Assembly (NCBI GenBank): GCA_963969395.1
Contig: OZ017801.1
Coordinates: 1,800,501 to 1,864,500 of the forward strand
Length of the DNA: 64,000 nt
From: Pseudoscleropodium purum
Taxonomy: Eukaryota; Streptophyta; Bryopsida; Hypnales; Brachytheciaceae
Direction: 5' to 3'
In this document: positions 12,421 through 26,800 of the stretch, piece after piece
Layout: each line of letters starts with the position of its first letter
Position numbering within the stretch: position 1 is the first letter of the stretch
Notes under the pieces: model-generated
Database searches by the model: none
What the model was told of the DNA's origin: nothing
What the model saw: only the letters and a program-made list of their open reading frames with translations
Made by a program: the position numbers and the translations under genes

Positions 12421-13688
12421 TACAATTGGATAGTTGGTCATTCATGCTTTGTTGTAATGTGGATTTGTTTTGAAGCATGTGTAAGTATTGTAGTGCTTGT
12501 AGCTTATGACATCTTCTATAAACGATGTAGAGTGACACATCTCAAAGGGTTCAAAAGATCTCACAAAAGATCTCATTCCAAAAAATTCTCGGATATAATG
12601 TCAACGAGCATTTGAATGCATCAAAAGTCATAAAGCATCCTTGGATTCTAGATAATGTGAAGTAGGTTTGAAAAAAGAAGTTGGAATTATACTCAAGTAG
12701 ATAAAAGTGTAGCTTTTGAATCTTTGTATTTATAGTTTATGAGAATATATTCATTTCTTTTCATTGGAATAAAAAATTTCCTCTTGTGTCAAAATAAATG
12801 CATTTATTCCATGTGAAATATTTTGGTGATCACTTCATCTATTGTTCAATTGATTCAACAATGTTTGAGGTATTTTGCATTTTGCATTAAGTAGTATTGG
12901 GAACTTGATCATTATTTACCAAATCATGCATAATATGCAAACTGGTACAATATACAAGCTAGGGAAGTTTGTAGAGTTTGGTTTGGCTATCTTCAATTGT
13001 AATGAGTCTTTTTTATACATACAACTTGAACTAAGGACATGTTTGCACTTGGTGTTAAAGAGTGTTAAAACTAAGGATCTTAGGAATAAATTTAGACTTA
13101 CTTCTAGATCACTCATAGAATTTATACAACAAACATCACCCTTAAGACCAAGTGCAAGTATACTTTTAGCTAAGTTAGTGATAGTCTATGATCATGAAGA
13201 AGATCATAGTATTCATTGATTTGATTCATTGTTCTTTTATGGCACAAAATAATCAAGCTATAACTTGGTTGTTTAAAAGAACACTAATTGAGTTGAGTCT
13301 TAAGTTTGTATATACTATGGAGTTTGCCTTATTTTAGAGATAATCATAAAGTGTGTGCAATGTGACCAAAAGCCAAAGTTTGAGAAAAACACAACACCAA
13401 AATCCTTGAAACACCCAAATTTGGTTTGATGGAGTTTGGTGATATGTTTCTTTCGTACTAATTCTTGTTAAACCTTCTTTTGATCTCCCTTCTACTATAC
13501 AAAATAGGATTCATTTTATGATTAACTCTAATATACATGGAAAATGATATGAAAATTTTCCTTTGTTTCCTTTTGTAAAACACCACCTCATAAATTTCAT
13601 TTACAATCAATAAAATAAATCTTATTTGTCTCCAACAAAAATCAACCAGAAATCAAAGGTTGTACAACAATCAAAAGAGTGTTCATTC

Positions 13689-13721
<33 letters not shown>

Positions 13722-14574
13722 TCAATTATTAAAACAATGTAGCCATATAGGAGTTTCAAATTTGTATTTGTGACCAAACTTGATTATAAAAGAGTTAACA
13801 AATTCTAAATTTTTTCAAAACCAACAAGAGTTGTCTATCCAATGTTTCTTTGAAGTTTTCAATACATATATAATGTTCTATTGCACATCTATAATTCATT
13901 ATATTATTAAAATAATTTTATTGAAAGGTCCATACAATACTTGTAGTTCAATTAACAAGATATTAACTTCATGGTTGTTATTTTTTGAAAGTAGACATCA
14001 ATTATAGTGCAAAATGGCTATATAAACAATCCTCTAATCATTTTTGAATGTTCATTCTTTTAAAATATGTGCAAATTTAAGAAGATTATCCTAATTTTGA
14101 AAGGTTTAAATTTTAACCTCTAAATTCCTAATGTCATTTTACTCTAAAAACACACTCAAAATTGTCATTTCAATACAAACAACAAAATTTTAAACATTTG
14201 TTTTTTTTACATATCCAACTAAGTATAGGATCTTATAGGGGACAAGTATGAGAATGTTTAGGAGAACTTTTAGAAACTTTGACTATTATCAATCATTCAC
14301 AAGATATGAGCATTTAAATTGAAGAAAAAGAATTTTATTGTTCCTAAACTAACTAGATTATAAGGCTCTAAATTCTTTCAACTTAAAGTTTTTGTACTAT
14401 AGATCATGAATTAACATTTTTTGTGTTGAATAATTGAATTGAGAGTTTGTAAGAAAAAATAATTCCTATAATTTAATTCTTTAAAAAATGATTTAGTTGA
14501 AGTATGTATGAGATAGGATGATAAACTAAATTGTTGATATTTGACAGCTCTAAGATGGAATTGAAACATATATG
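12421..14574. other. AT-rich spacer, no gene seen
   Basis: An ORF of 114 codons (12875-13219, plus) is the longest here and has no motif I recognise. An (AT)n microsatellite occupies about 13689-13714. No other feature is supported. Confidence 0.45.
13689..13714. repeat. (AT)n microsatellite
   Basis: Thirteen uninterrupted AT dinucleotides. Confidence 0.9.
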
Positions 14575-15400
14575 GTGACACTTAATCCCTAAATGCCCAA
14601 CCAACCCGTATAGTTGATATGAAATTTTAGGCTCATTTTAGTATTGGTAGTTAAATTTGTTTGCCTGTTTAAAATAAATTTGGGCAATTTTTAGGGTTGA
14701 CTATTAAAAACTTTCATTTTTCACTAGAAAAGGTAAACATTTGATTTTTGAGAGGTCTTCAAAGCCATATATGTCCATTAGTGGAAGAGTAAAACGTGCT
14801 AATTTTACTTCAATTCTAAACTTTTAGCAAAGTTTGCTAATTTGATTTGATTTGAGATAAAAAAAACACTTGTACATATCCACTTGCTTTGAAATTGGCC
14901 CCAATGCAAAGTGTAATTGAGTGTTTTCATGATTTTCACCATTGAAAATTTAAACATGCAAGAGTCAATTTGGTGGTATTTGTGATTGATACTTATCACA
15001 AAAAATTGCATTTCAACAATTGCAAGGTGGATTGTGTAAAATGAATTTGATAGCTTTTCATGTAAAAATAAGTTTGTTGAAAGTGCATTTAAAAGTGCTA
15101 ACACAATTTGTAGTTGTTCATGTCACCTCCACTTCCAAAAGAACTTTATGTGCAAATTTCTAAAACATTGTAGGAAGAACAATACATTAAAAATAAAAAA
15201 TGTACATTTATCTTGTTATAATCTCACAACTCCTATGCAATTTTGCATTCAAAATTGGTGAATGTACAAATTAAAAATCTCTTTAGACATCTTTACAGTT
15301 AGATTTGAAAAAGAAAACAATTTGCTTCTTTGGAGTTAACTATAAGCCCATGCTCTTTTTTCATAGTCAAAACATACTTGGAAAGCATTACATATTTTTT
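14575..15400 (+). repeat. dispersed repeat, copy 1
   Basis: This stretch matches 43130-43955 in reverse orientation. Shared landmarks in order are CTTAATCCCTAAAT, the AGGCTCATTTTAG block, TTGCATTTCAACAATTGCAA, GATAGCTTTTCATGT, AACACAATTTGTAGTTGTTCATGT and CCCATGCTCTTTTTT. Identity is moderate, about 75-80% by eye, with indels. There is no coding capacity in either copy. It is probably an old non-autonomous transposon family; ends and target duplication are not resolved. Confidence 0.7.
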
Positions 15401-17748
15401 GAAGGCTTGGAGGGCCATCTTGGGCTTATTCCCAACACTGTTCCCCAATAATTTGGGAATGATTGCTATCAAAATTTATTTCTTTTGAAAATTTTTAATT
15501 TTTTTTAAATAATAAAAGCTTCAAATTTTTTAATTTAAAAAAAATGATATGGCAATTGCTATGCCACATTAGGCAACTACAATAGGATAGTTCCCAAAGT
15601 CTAGGAACCTAGAAGAACATGCAACCCTCTAAGGGGGCTGAAAAGATTTAATGGACTTGGGCACTTAGGGATTAAGGTTGACAATACTATTTTAAAAGAC
15701 AACTACATCTAAGTTAGATTCAGAATGCTAGCTGGAATTTTGTACAAAAATGAACAAATGGAAGTTAATGCAATTTGCATTGGCCTTCTTGGAGTGTAAT
15801 TTTTAAGAAATCAATTTAGAGTTGTGATGAGTTTTTTTGTTTTTTTTAAACAAATGGACAATTTCCATTGTAGAGAGCTTTTTGGGTGCAATAACCTTTG
15901 TAATAATGTCTAATTCTCAATCTATAGGAAAACCAATTTCCAACCAAAAGTTGATTACAAAATTGATGTAGCTGATCATTGTGACTTTCAATATATATGC
16001 TTTGATCATTTATGCTTTCAATATACACCTGCAAGACATTTATGTTGTTCTTGCATACGTGAGTTGTCACCTACAATACAGTTGATCCAAAATGTAGCAG
16101 CCTAAGCTATGAGAAATAAGATGCTAGGTGGAAATGGGTTATCTCCTTTATGCTAGGAAAACGTTATGATGAAACTTCATATGGAGACATAAGGGAACCG
16201 ACCCATTTCCAACTAGGGACCTATTTTCATTATATAGACTATTCTCTGTCCAATTAGCAATTGAAAAGCAATGATTAATTATGGCACAGTTTTCAATGCA
16301 ATTGTGGCACTTTATGATTGGTTGTAATCTTGGTTGATTATGCAACCAACCTGTGGTTGGAAATAGGAATACCTACATGACAAGAGTAGGTCGAATAGAA
16401 TCTTCAACTTATAAATTTCATAGTAGTTATACTTTGAGAAATAAAATTCTGAGTAAATATGGAATCCTTCTAAACTCTGTTTCTATACATGGGAAAATTT
16501 CTCCACTCAAAGACACCTGTGTTCCAGATACACATAATTGCTTAAGTCATCGGAAATGGGTTGGCTCCCTTACGGTCACAATATGATCATATGGTGGTCT
16601 CTCTCTGTATCATGGAAACTGAGGCTGGACCTCTATGAGCCTCCTTCTTTTGATCTTTGTTTCATGAATCCTTTGTACTCTATAATCTGCTTGTGGATTG
16701 TGAAACTGTGTTTAACCCATGTGATATCACATGCCAGTACTATTTTGTAGGTAAATGAAATCAATTTTTTCATCTTAAATTTCCCAAGTAGATTTAGTGA
16801 AAGATCGAAAAATGAAGAGATTCTGTCATTCATTGGCTGAAAAACATCAGTTTGTCTTGTCATGTGTGGGTTAAATTTGCAAAGAGTCACTACAATTATA
16901 TAAGCATTATTTTTTGACAACACAGAATATTTGAACCAATATTAACCCCTAAAAGATCAAACTGCAATTTTTTTTGGCAACATAGCAGTTTTGAGTAGCT
17001 CAGTAGATATAAAATATTTATTTATTTTCTTTAAAATTTTCACACAACTTGTAATCAAAGAGTAGCTTTAAACCCCCACAATTTTCATAACTTTTGACTA
17101 CATGATCAAGAAGTTATTGTAAGATATATAGTTTCTTTCTCAACATGCAGAATTTGATGCCTCCAGCATTTAGGGGTCAAGAATCGACTTGCTTAGCCAA
17201 CAACTTAGTTTCCAGCTTCCACCTCAATACAACAAGATGTGGAACATGTGAATGTATGCTTGTCTTACATGTTTTTGCTACGGATCTCATCCCTTTCAGA
17301 TTTCTCCACATCTGTTTAGCTAAAGGCTAGACAAGATGAGGATTGTTGGAAAAGTGAAGTGAACTTACCTTCTCAGAATGAAGAGAGCTGGTCCCAACAA
17401 AAGAAACTCAGGCAAGAGAGTAATTAAAAGCCTAAGTAGACAAAACTAATTCAAAATAATCATGGCATGCAGTTCAATAAGAAATCATCTATACTGTAAT
17501 CCCAACATACAAATTGCGAAAAAAACTAGATCAAAGTATTTATGATTATAAGAATATGATACAATAATGAAAGGTAAAAACTGGCCTAGTGAGGGTATTT
17601 CTCAAAAATTGTTGGGATCACTCTGCTTCAATTTCCATCTTCATTGCTGTCCAGCAGGATGAATCAACAGATTAATATTGGATAGAACACTATCCACCAA
17701 AAATTTGAAGGACCCAGGAGAGTACTTCTCGAAAGTTGGGTCAATAGT
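15401..17748. other. spacer with short degenerate repeats, 3' flank of callose synthase
   Basis: Between 15.9 and 16.6 kb a motif related to TTGGAAATGGGTCGGTTCCC occurs several times in both orientations (about 15925-15955, 16190-16215, 16549-16574, and partial copies near 16130 and 16350). No gene is supported. Sequence next to 17748 is the 3' side of the minus-strand callose synthase; I see no convincing polyadenylation signal close to the stop codon. Confidence 0.45.
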
Positions 17749-20700
17749 CTAGGCATTACGGTTCGGACGATTTCCACTCAAGATGAGGGAGATCTCAAGA
17801 CCACGACTAAAGGCCTGGTTGAAGACGAGACGTGTCTGGAAAGTGGAAACGAAGGGAAACCAAGACAAGAATGCGATGGGTATAAATATGATCATACCCA
17901 TGCATGCATCATAGACACGGGCTATTTCACGAACTGACTTCCAAAATCGCATGCGCTCCATTAGTGGCCGGAATGCAATGGCAATCTGCAAGGAGAACAG
18001 AAGCAATGTGTCATATCCCAATCAAATTCGCAAGTGAAACAAATGACAGAAATACAACAAAAGTTGTCCTGAAGATTTGGACTGATTCTGCACCTCGTGC
18101 AGATTTACTGCCAGAATGTCCACCTGCCTCGTAAAAACTCAAAGCAAAACGAACCGAAAACAGGTTTCTGGGACGTTGAAGTAATATTACAGAAAGAATC
18201 CAAAATTAAACAACAAGAACCACCACAAGATACTTTTAACTCGAAATCCAATTCAAAGGAAACAAGAATCGTCAGTGTTCAACCAAAAAACAACTTCAGC
18301 TTGCATTAAGACAAAAGTGTCACTTACCGAAAGTAGACCCCAGCCTGTGGGAATCAACGCCAACGCAAGAGCGAAGACATCACCAACGGTGAGAGGAGAG
18401 AGGACGATAGCCACAACCACACCGGCAATGAGGCAAACAAATAGTAGTCCTTGGAACAATCGAACAGCAAGCTGAAAATTTGCAGATGCCTTTTGGCTGA
18501 CGGTGAAAATCTGGAAACGAAAATAAGAGACAGAACAGCTTAAAAGTGGATAGAATATTCCATCAATTTCCATGAATGTTTTTGATTGATAATCCAATGT
18601 ACAAATAGTTACATCGGACAGATCTAATAACTAAATTGAGAGTCCGCAGCAACGCCTCCAATTATATTAGAGAATATTAGTTGAGAGTCAGAAAACCAGG
18701 AATATTCTCACCTTGAAAATGATCACTAATCCAAGCAACACGAACCAAGAGTAAGCATACACCTGAAACGGAAAAATATGTTCAAAATCCTTTCGGCCTA
18801 TTTCAAAGGCATCAAAATGTCATCTGCCACTATTTGAATGAAAATAGTGAGATCTCCCGTAGAACACCAAAAATGAATATGCGAGATAGTGTCCAACTAA
18901 TAGAAAAGAGCAGAGTTATGTTATTCGCATACACAGCAAATGTATTTTAAATAAATCCAAAAGCAGTTAACAATTTCTTGATACTTCCCAGAATTCATAC
19001 CCTACAAGGGAACCATGAGGTTCATCACAAGTGGCGGAATTGAGTGCTCACCAAGATACTGCTACTCCCCCTTGTAACGGACAGCGAGTAAACTACACCA
19101 TATTGGAACAAGAAGAAACGCAATGACAAAAAAGTCTCCCAAAATCTTCCTCTTGGTGAACGGATGTGATCCTGTCAATATTATGAACACATTATGAGCG
19201 ACAAAAGTCAACATCAAAAAGAGTTGTTTAGAGCAACAAGAAACTTGAAAGGAAGTTCTATCATAATCGAGGAATTTAACTTATGATCAACACGTCAGAA
19301 CTTACTTGTTCATCAAACCACCAAGCTTCCCAGCTGTTCTCAATCTTAACACCAACTCCTCCTTTGTAAAACATCCAATTCGTCCAGTCGTCAAAATCCT
19401 CAACGGTCCTGCAGCCCCATTTTGATGAGTGTCAATCTTTAGATTCATGGTTTTGACTTTTGTATCAATTTCCAATGACTTTCAACCTGAGCACTTCAGT
19501 CGAGAGTTCAGACAAAACATCCTAATTATGCACATCAAAAGGAAAAATGTACTTACTTTTGCCACTCAAAACCAGAAGGATTAAAGATATAGGGTGCGAA
19601 CAGCCAAGATAAGGCCAGGAACCAAGAACTGAAGGTAAGCAATATAAAAGTGACTGACGTCCGATTTTGAGCTCCATATGCCAAGTAGATGATTAAAAGC
19701 ATGATAATCTCCAATCTGCACAGAAAGATGACCAAATGTACACAAATTACTAGAAATCAGAGAACATTTTGAGGAATCTCTGGCACGGTGAGAAATCTCT
19801 GGATCGCGTACTTGAGAGGAAGCACTGCGATTCGAAAGTACCGCAAAAGTGAGAAATATATTTGATCATTAGCAACATATATATTGAATGTAAAAAGATC
19901 TTACGCTTTTGTAAAATGACTTCGAGAGTACGAACGGTAGTTCTCAGCAAAATGAATATGTGTCACAACAAAACCTCTCCCAGTCGGTCGATACTGAAAA
20001 ATTTCACAGCTCACGATGAGTATGCGGGCTATAGATAGATCAGACGAAGGTGATCAAAAAGCTGATTAGGTCTAATCACTGAAAAGAAAACTGAAAAAAA
20101 CTCACCTGCAGGAAACATAAGTAAATGGATTAAAAAAAATGGATTAAAAAAATGGATTAAGGACAGCTTCTATAGGAGGGACAGGAATCGGGTACCTTGG
20201 CACCTCCGTGAAGGATTGTACGCCCAAAGTAATGAGTTCGTGTTCCCAACGAGAAGGTAAAGAAAACAGATGCCAATTGCAGCTGCATTGTACAGAAGCT
20301 GATGATAGCCTGAATCCGTCCACCCGAAGTCATCAACCACTAAAGAATCAGCACTGACTTCTGTGAATTGCAGATATGGTTTATCCAGAAGACTGCAGTT
20401 CTCGGATATCAAAGTATAGACAACATCAGCGTCACAAGGACTGAAACACACCTTCAAAATGCCTTGCTCCAGTATAAGAGTCACAATCATGGGTACTGCT
20501 GTGAAGATACCGATTTGGAATAGAAATTGAGTATTGAGCGCAGCTTCCAGAGATGGATTTTGCAAAATTTTACTGTTCCTTTTCAAAGCTGCATCCACAC
20601 CTGAAAGAGCCTGTAACAGTATTATCTCAATCATTAGCATCACTTGATCACGCAAGGCAAAAACAAATATCAACTTCCTAATCTTAAGGAAATACTGCCG

Positions 20701-23700
20701 TGGTCAGTTGGCATTCCATGACACGGCACGGGTAAGAATCACGACAAGAACATACTTCCGCAAACAGTGTGTTAAGATTTGCCAATATAGAGAAGCTCAA
20801 AATAAAATAGAAGAAGTCACTTACTAGATAAGCTTTGCCGTACAGAAAGACGTATAGTGTCAAAACAGTCATCTGTCAATAAACATCCAAAGGGTTATTT
20901 CTCCCATGCTACATGAACCGGACAAACTAATCCATTGACGAAAAAATCAGCAAAATCTCCACAATCAACGCATAACAAAGAGCTCATGTTACCTCATTCA
21001 TTGGGTGAACGATATATATATTTTGGATGATGAAATACAGGTCAACCACAAATAGTAAAAATCAGCGAATGGACAGTGAGGAATTCAGCAAACCTTGGGG
21101 ATACCGAAAATTTGGACTATATGAGCCACAAGAAGTCAAAAGATAGATAGAAGTTCAACTAGAGTTCTGCAATGAACGTACCATGGTAGTTACATAGAAA
21201 CCAATTGATGTGAAGAAAAATGAAAGCATTCGAGGAAAATCAAGAAGCTGGCCCAATCTGTACACATCTCGACTGAGCGTCTGTTCACCATTGCCACTGG
21301 CCACCTTGGCTTCAAACAGAGCAATTTGGTTCAACCCAACGTCTCGTCCCTTTCCAACCTGCACCAAAAATGGCATTGCAGAACAAACAGTCATTCAAAT
21401 GGACTTAGATGACTCAAACGGCCCTAACATTGCTTTGGTCAGGCAGAGATATGAGTGGATAAATACTGAAATACATAGCGATAGCAATACTGAAATACAC
21501 TGAGGCGCAAAGCAATAATTAATAAACACGTGAGCGGTCGAGCAATAAGAGAGCAACCTAAAATACGGGCAGGAGATTACACGTGTATTCACTATATTGT
21601 GTAGATAGTCTAAAATAATACTGACTGCACCAGAATCTTAGAGGTAGTTAGCCCTCCTAACAGGAACACACCTGAATGTACTCATGATGCGTAACATTTC
21701 CGAGCCTAAGTGTAGTATTGAAACCTGCAGCAATTCACCGGTTCCATACCTCAGATTTACTAAATGATGTGTATGTTTAGAGCAAATCCAAATAGCTCAA
21801 AACTATCGAAGCAAACTTCGATAAAGGGAACAGTGGCAACGATTCAAATTATCATAAGTCAGAAAACTGATCAAACATTATTTGATACCATGGGAAGCAT
21901 CATCTCAAAAATCAATCTGGCATAAATTTGAAGTCAAAGAACCTGCAAAAATATCTTCACTTAGATTGATAACACGAGATGCTTTGCTGATGCCGCCTCT
22001 CGTTATGTGAAATACCCTATCGAACACGTCTGGATGACCGTAATGCATTCTCACCCTGTACAGACGCACCAAGACCATGGAGTCGAACGATATGACATGA
22101 AGCTCACCAGTTCTAACGCTGATTTTTAACACGTAAGTAAAAGAGAATTGTAGAAGAGGGTCCCAATGAGCACCAATTGGTACAGAGGATGGGATTCCCG
22201 AAGTCAACAAATAATCGAATGACCAGAACAACCTTCGAATTAGCAATCAACCATACCAGGACTGCAATATACGGGCGATGCTTTGTAATAACAACCCAGG
22301 ACAGCATTTGGTAAAGTACAGATTGTATGTGAAAATCATTCGTCAATCCACCCACACATCAATTAAGTAGTTCGAAATTTTCAAATGCAAAAAACTTACT
22401 TGAGAGGTCTCGCAAGCACTCGTTGACCGAGTGTGACAAAGCTACTCTCTTGCATTGACATGAACCATGCCAGCGAAGATACACTGAAAGAACCACAAGA
22501 GTTGGTATAAGCACGCAAAATCCTCGACATTACAAAATGATGATTGTTGAAACTATTAATCATTAAATCCTACGCAAATATGTCACTACTCAAGCATCGT
22601 CACAAAAATGAGGAACTTATACTTTGCAACACATTCACCACCATCACTGCTCACCAAAACATCAAATATTCATACATTACAAATTAGCATTAGAGGATAC
22701 AAACCTTCCAGTAAATACATGCTCACGAACGCCTAGAATGGTAGGCTTGTGCAAGCCATGATGCGTCTGGCTAAATTCCTCTAGCAGATTTCGCATCTTG
22801 AAGGCTTCTTCCATGAAGTTATCCTGATACACAAAGAAAACACTAAATTTTCAAACCAAATTGATGCAAACATGATACAAGCGAATACCCATGCACGCTG
22901 TCAAATAATACAGGTTACAGTGATCGATTCTTGCAACTTTGACTTTTTAAGCCATCAAGCCCAGTGGCAATTTTCTGGCCGCACATAAATTCTGAGTGCC
23001 GCTGATGTGACGGGACGACAAAATGTCAAACTATTGCACAACAGTCAACAAGGACGTCTTGTTATAGTTAGCGCCGTCTATCAAATAATTTAGATCCTCA
23101 TACTCAGTTCAAGAAAAAGGTTTGATACCTTTAAAATTAATCCTACTACATACATTGGAGGAAATCTTACTGAAGTCCTTCGCTTAACCTCTAAGTGGTC
23201 ATAATACGAAGAATGGATAAGGTGGAAAATAAACGAGGTGGAGGAATTTACTTATGAGCGCACATTTATTCTTTTGAACAAAAACTCAGGGCTCTTAAAA
23301 GTTGAGGTGCAAAGTCAAACCTGGTTCATATCAATCGTTTGGATACAATCTCCACGTGTGAAGATTATAGCATGATTCTGATTTTCAGGTTTACCTTCTC
23401 CAAGCTTTATACTGCCAGGAAGTTTAATTGAGTACACTTCCTGCATTTGAATTACTGGTATAGTCATTAAATCTTTAAAACATGCGCAAAAAATGGAATA
23501 GAGAAATAAAATGGCTTCCCTCAGGATCTAACAAATCAGAATCTCAATGACGGCATTATGGAAAAGAAAGAAAGTACACTCGTCATTATATCCCATCACG
23601 AAAACCAGCAATTTATGACAATCCATAGAAACGAGCCAGCAACCTCCAGAGCAGAACTTAGAAGACGTTGAAGCTTCTGTTGTGAAGGATTTCAAATAGA

Positions 23701-23828
23701 ACCGAACCTGGTCTTTCGGGGAAGGATCAGATCTATCCACTTTGCAGAGTTTCGAGTAGTAAGAGGGCTTCCTGCCCTTTCTACTACTTTCCACCACATC
23801 TATATAGGCAATCCGCAATGAATCATGC
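17749..23828 (-). other. callose synthase exons 35-51: catalytic core and C-terminal membrane cluster
   Basis: Exons: 23708-23828, 23321-23440, 22705-22823, 22400-22483, 21943-22055, 21672-21724, 21182-21358, 20825-20872, 20452-20610, 20196-20309, 19905-19993, 19557-19715, 19306-19408, 19052-19171, 18712-18762, 18328-18510, 17749-17985. Residues about 1310-1992. Landmarks: GEGKPENQNHAIIFTRGD, REHVFTG, MHYGHPDVFDRVFHITRGG, SKASRVINLSEDIFAGFN, GKGRDVGLNQIALFEAKV, TLGQRVLARPLK, FSLGTRTHYFGRTILHGG, the RPTG motif, FAPYIFNPSGFEWQK, and FLSWFPFVSTFQTRLVFNQ near the end. All expected core motifs are present with no in-frame stop, so the gene looks functional. Confidence 0.92.
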
Positions 23829-26800
23829 CTGAAAAATTATAGCAAGTTTAATACAGTATGCATGTAAGGACGAGCAATAGCACATGGCAACCCAATGTCA
23901 AGAATAAAAATATTTTATTTTTAGAAACATAAACGAGTACTCAGGTGGACCGTACAGGGTAGTGCTATAAAGTTCCTAGATGCATGGTGGTTCTAATTGA
24001 AAAATCGGTACCGGACTTGTCTAAAAAATTCAATTTAAAATACATGCACACAAACAAAAGCCTAGACAGGATATGCAATTCTATTCATGTCGAAATAACA
24101 ATGCGAAATAAATCTAAAAGCGCAGTAGACAATCAATTGCAAATATTCGTTGTAGTTGCAGAGAATTCATGGAATCTTAGTAATAAAGCAATTTAGGTTT
24201 ACAGCATCTAGCGCATAGCAATTCGCAAATGCTTACTTTTGCATAAGATACAAGATATCTGCAGCTTGAACTTTTCCTTTTCTTTTCTGTTCACCATAAA
24301 TTTGACAAGTAACAACGTATGTGAACTTCAGTTCAGCCTGGGCCTCAGCACTACGGTTAATCGATCCTTGTGCTTCAACCAAAGACGGGGGAATTCCCTC
24401 CTCAAGATCTGCTTGCACAGAACAAAGTACGAACATCAAGAAAAATTATCGCCCATTCAGTAAATCAAGCTGAACATTGTAGTGAGGCAAGGACCCCGAG
24501 ATGAAAATCTGATTCTTGAGCAATACCTCTTGGGCAAAGTAAGCAACCTATGTCTCTGCAGCATAATTGAGATCAGAAAGCTCCTACCTCCACCAGATGC
24601 ACCTTCTTGCATTCCCTGTATTATTAAAGCCGCCTTGTAATACATCATCCCTCGAACTGCACAGTATATTGTCCGGGACATTGGTTTCATCGTTGTGAAC
24701 AGCAGAAAATAAGGCGATCAAAGCTCATCAAACAATAAAATCCGATAAAATCAATTATGAGACCACTAGTTACATTTTTACTCGATCTACAAGACATAGT
24801 TCCAATAATACAAACGCAAATGATGATTTACAGAAGAATTCGAAACAACCGGTAAATGGTAACGCAATTTTGAGCTCAATACATGGCATAACACTAATCA
24901 ACTAAGTGATCTCATATGCTAACCAAGCCATACCTGTTCTAGCGAGAGTTTGACCTCGATACGAGGCCCAAAGTCGCAAATCAAGTTTCACCTTCTCATG
25001 TCTTTCAGACTTTCGATTGTTAATTTCTTTCATAACAGTTTTCTCAATCAGCCCGATCCTCTCTAAGAAATTTTGCCATTCATCTGCCACAAAATGAATG
25101 CAACCACATCCAAAAGTCCACCCAAAAATCAGAGCTCCGATGCAACGAAGAACAATTAAACTTTGAAAATGATTTGGAAAGATAAGAACCTTAAAGACAA
25201 AAGCATACGCTCGATGATTTACAAGGATAGAGTCAAAATAATTAGAAAAGAATATTCTCATTATCAGGGATAGATTACCCACCAGGATAGATTTTCTGTA
25301 GATAGAACAGAATGGTAATACCATCTTCATTCTCTTGGGAGAGTTTTTCCATATCGTACATGACGTCCTCCTCATAATAAGGGGTGAACACACTACAGAA
25401 AACACAAATTGATGTACGAGTTCTCCACATTAGAGCAGAGCATCCAGTAAAACTTGGAACCAAAATGCCAAGAAGACAATGTAGACAAAATACAACATCA
25501 GGAGTTAATCAGCCGGGAAAATAATGTAGGAGGATAAACTATTTACAAAAAAAAAGGAGTTCAAAAATGCAGGAACCATGGCATTAGTGACATTCATGGA
25601 CGGTAGTTTATTCTAGTTAGAACATATGCACATACTGTATTTTATTGTCATCATTCAGAACGTAAGCAAAAACTCACCAAAACGAAAACATTTTGCGGAT
25701 GGGAGGTGCTTCTGGCATGTGCATGAACAAGGAGTTTGTAAAGAATTGCAATCGGCGACGAGCCTCCAAATTGTGTGGAATGGTCTCTGTATTGAGGGTC
25801 TTTGTCTTACCCTCCTGGTCCTTGATTTTTTGAACTGTAAGTAGGTTATTGAGACGTTTAGCTTGCTTTTGCTGCATCAAAGTCAAGGATAGAGTCATTC
25901 ACAAGTATAAATGCCTATTAGAACCAAGAAACAACCAATGTAGATTTCACCAGGGGTCTCACAGGTTGCAATGATTACAACGTGAGACACGTAAACTAGA
26001 CAATATATAGCAAAGGTCCGTAGATTACAAGCTTCAGAACTTCCTGATGGAGGGGTACAACAAACAAGAACTCTTTACAAACAACAGTGAATCTCCAGAT
26101 AAATTATGGTTTGAAATGAGATCACGTAAACTAAAATTTGGAAATAAAGCACACAAAACTGTATTAAAAATAAAATATATATATTTTTTTTTAAAACTCA
26201 AAATTTAAAACTCACTAGCAATCACTGATTACATAAATCAAATACAAGGACACTTACCCCAGCTTTATTAGGCCAATTCAATTCTGTAAAAAGAAGCCCA
26301 TTTTGTACAGCCTCTTGAAACCCTGGCGTCTCTAGGAATTCCTCCCTGCAGTATTGGACTTCAATTAGCATCAAGGACCTTACATCATCGACAAGTAATT
26401 AAAGTTAAAACATTAAATCAGGCCATCCAGTGTTCTTAAGCAACTGAGAACTTCAACTGGGAAATAAGAATGTGACACCGAAGTATGCTAAGTACTGATA
26501 TAATAGCACCTACTACCACTCGTTTGTCATAAGTCTTCCAAGGTATGTCCTTTAATATTACTGCGGTGCACTGTGCCATTGACAGAAAATGTGCCTTAAA
26601 TCCTAGGTAAGCTCCAGTTCTCCTATCGACGGCGTCCAGATAGAGAAATGCGCCCAAGCTCCAACCTCTTCAAAAGCACAATTTTTAACTACTAATTGCT
26701 TTCCATTGTAGAAAATTGCTATCAAGAATTTACCGATGTATCGATACTCCACATTAAAGCATCACTTCGGAGAGGTTCTATTCCCTTCACGTGCTTGAAA

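Noticed and set aside
20310..20451. A continuous 167-codon ORF at 20170-20673 read as a single exon.
   Set aside because: The middle 142 bp does not match callose synthase and changes frame; it is a short intron between exons 43 and 44 with GT-AG ends.
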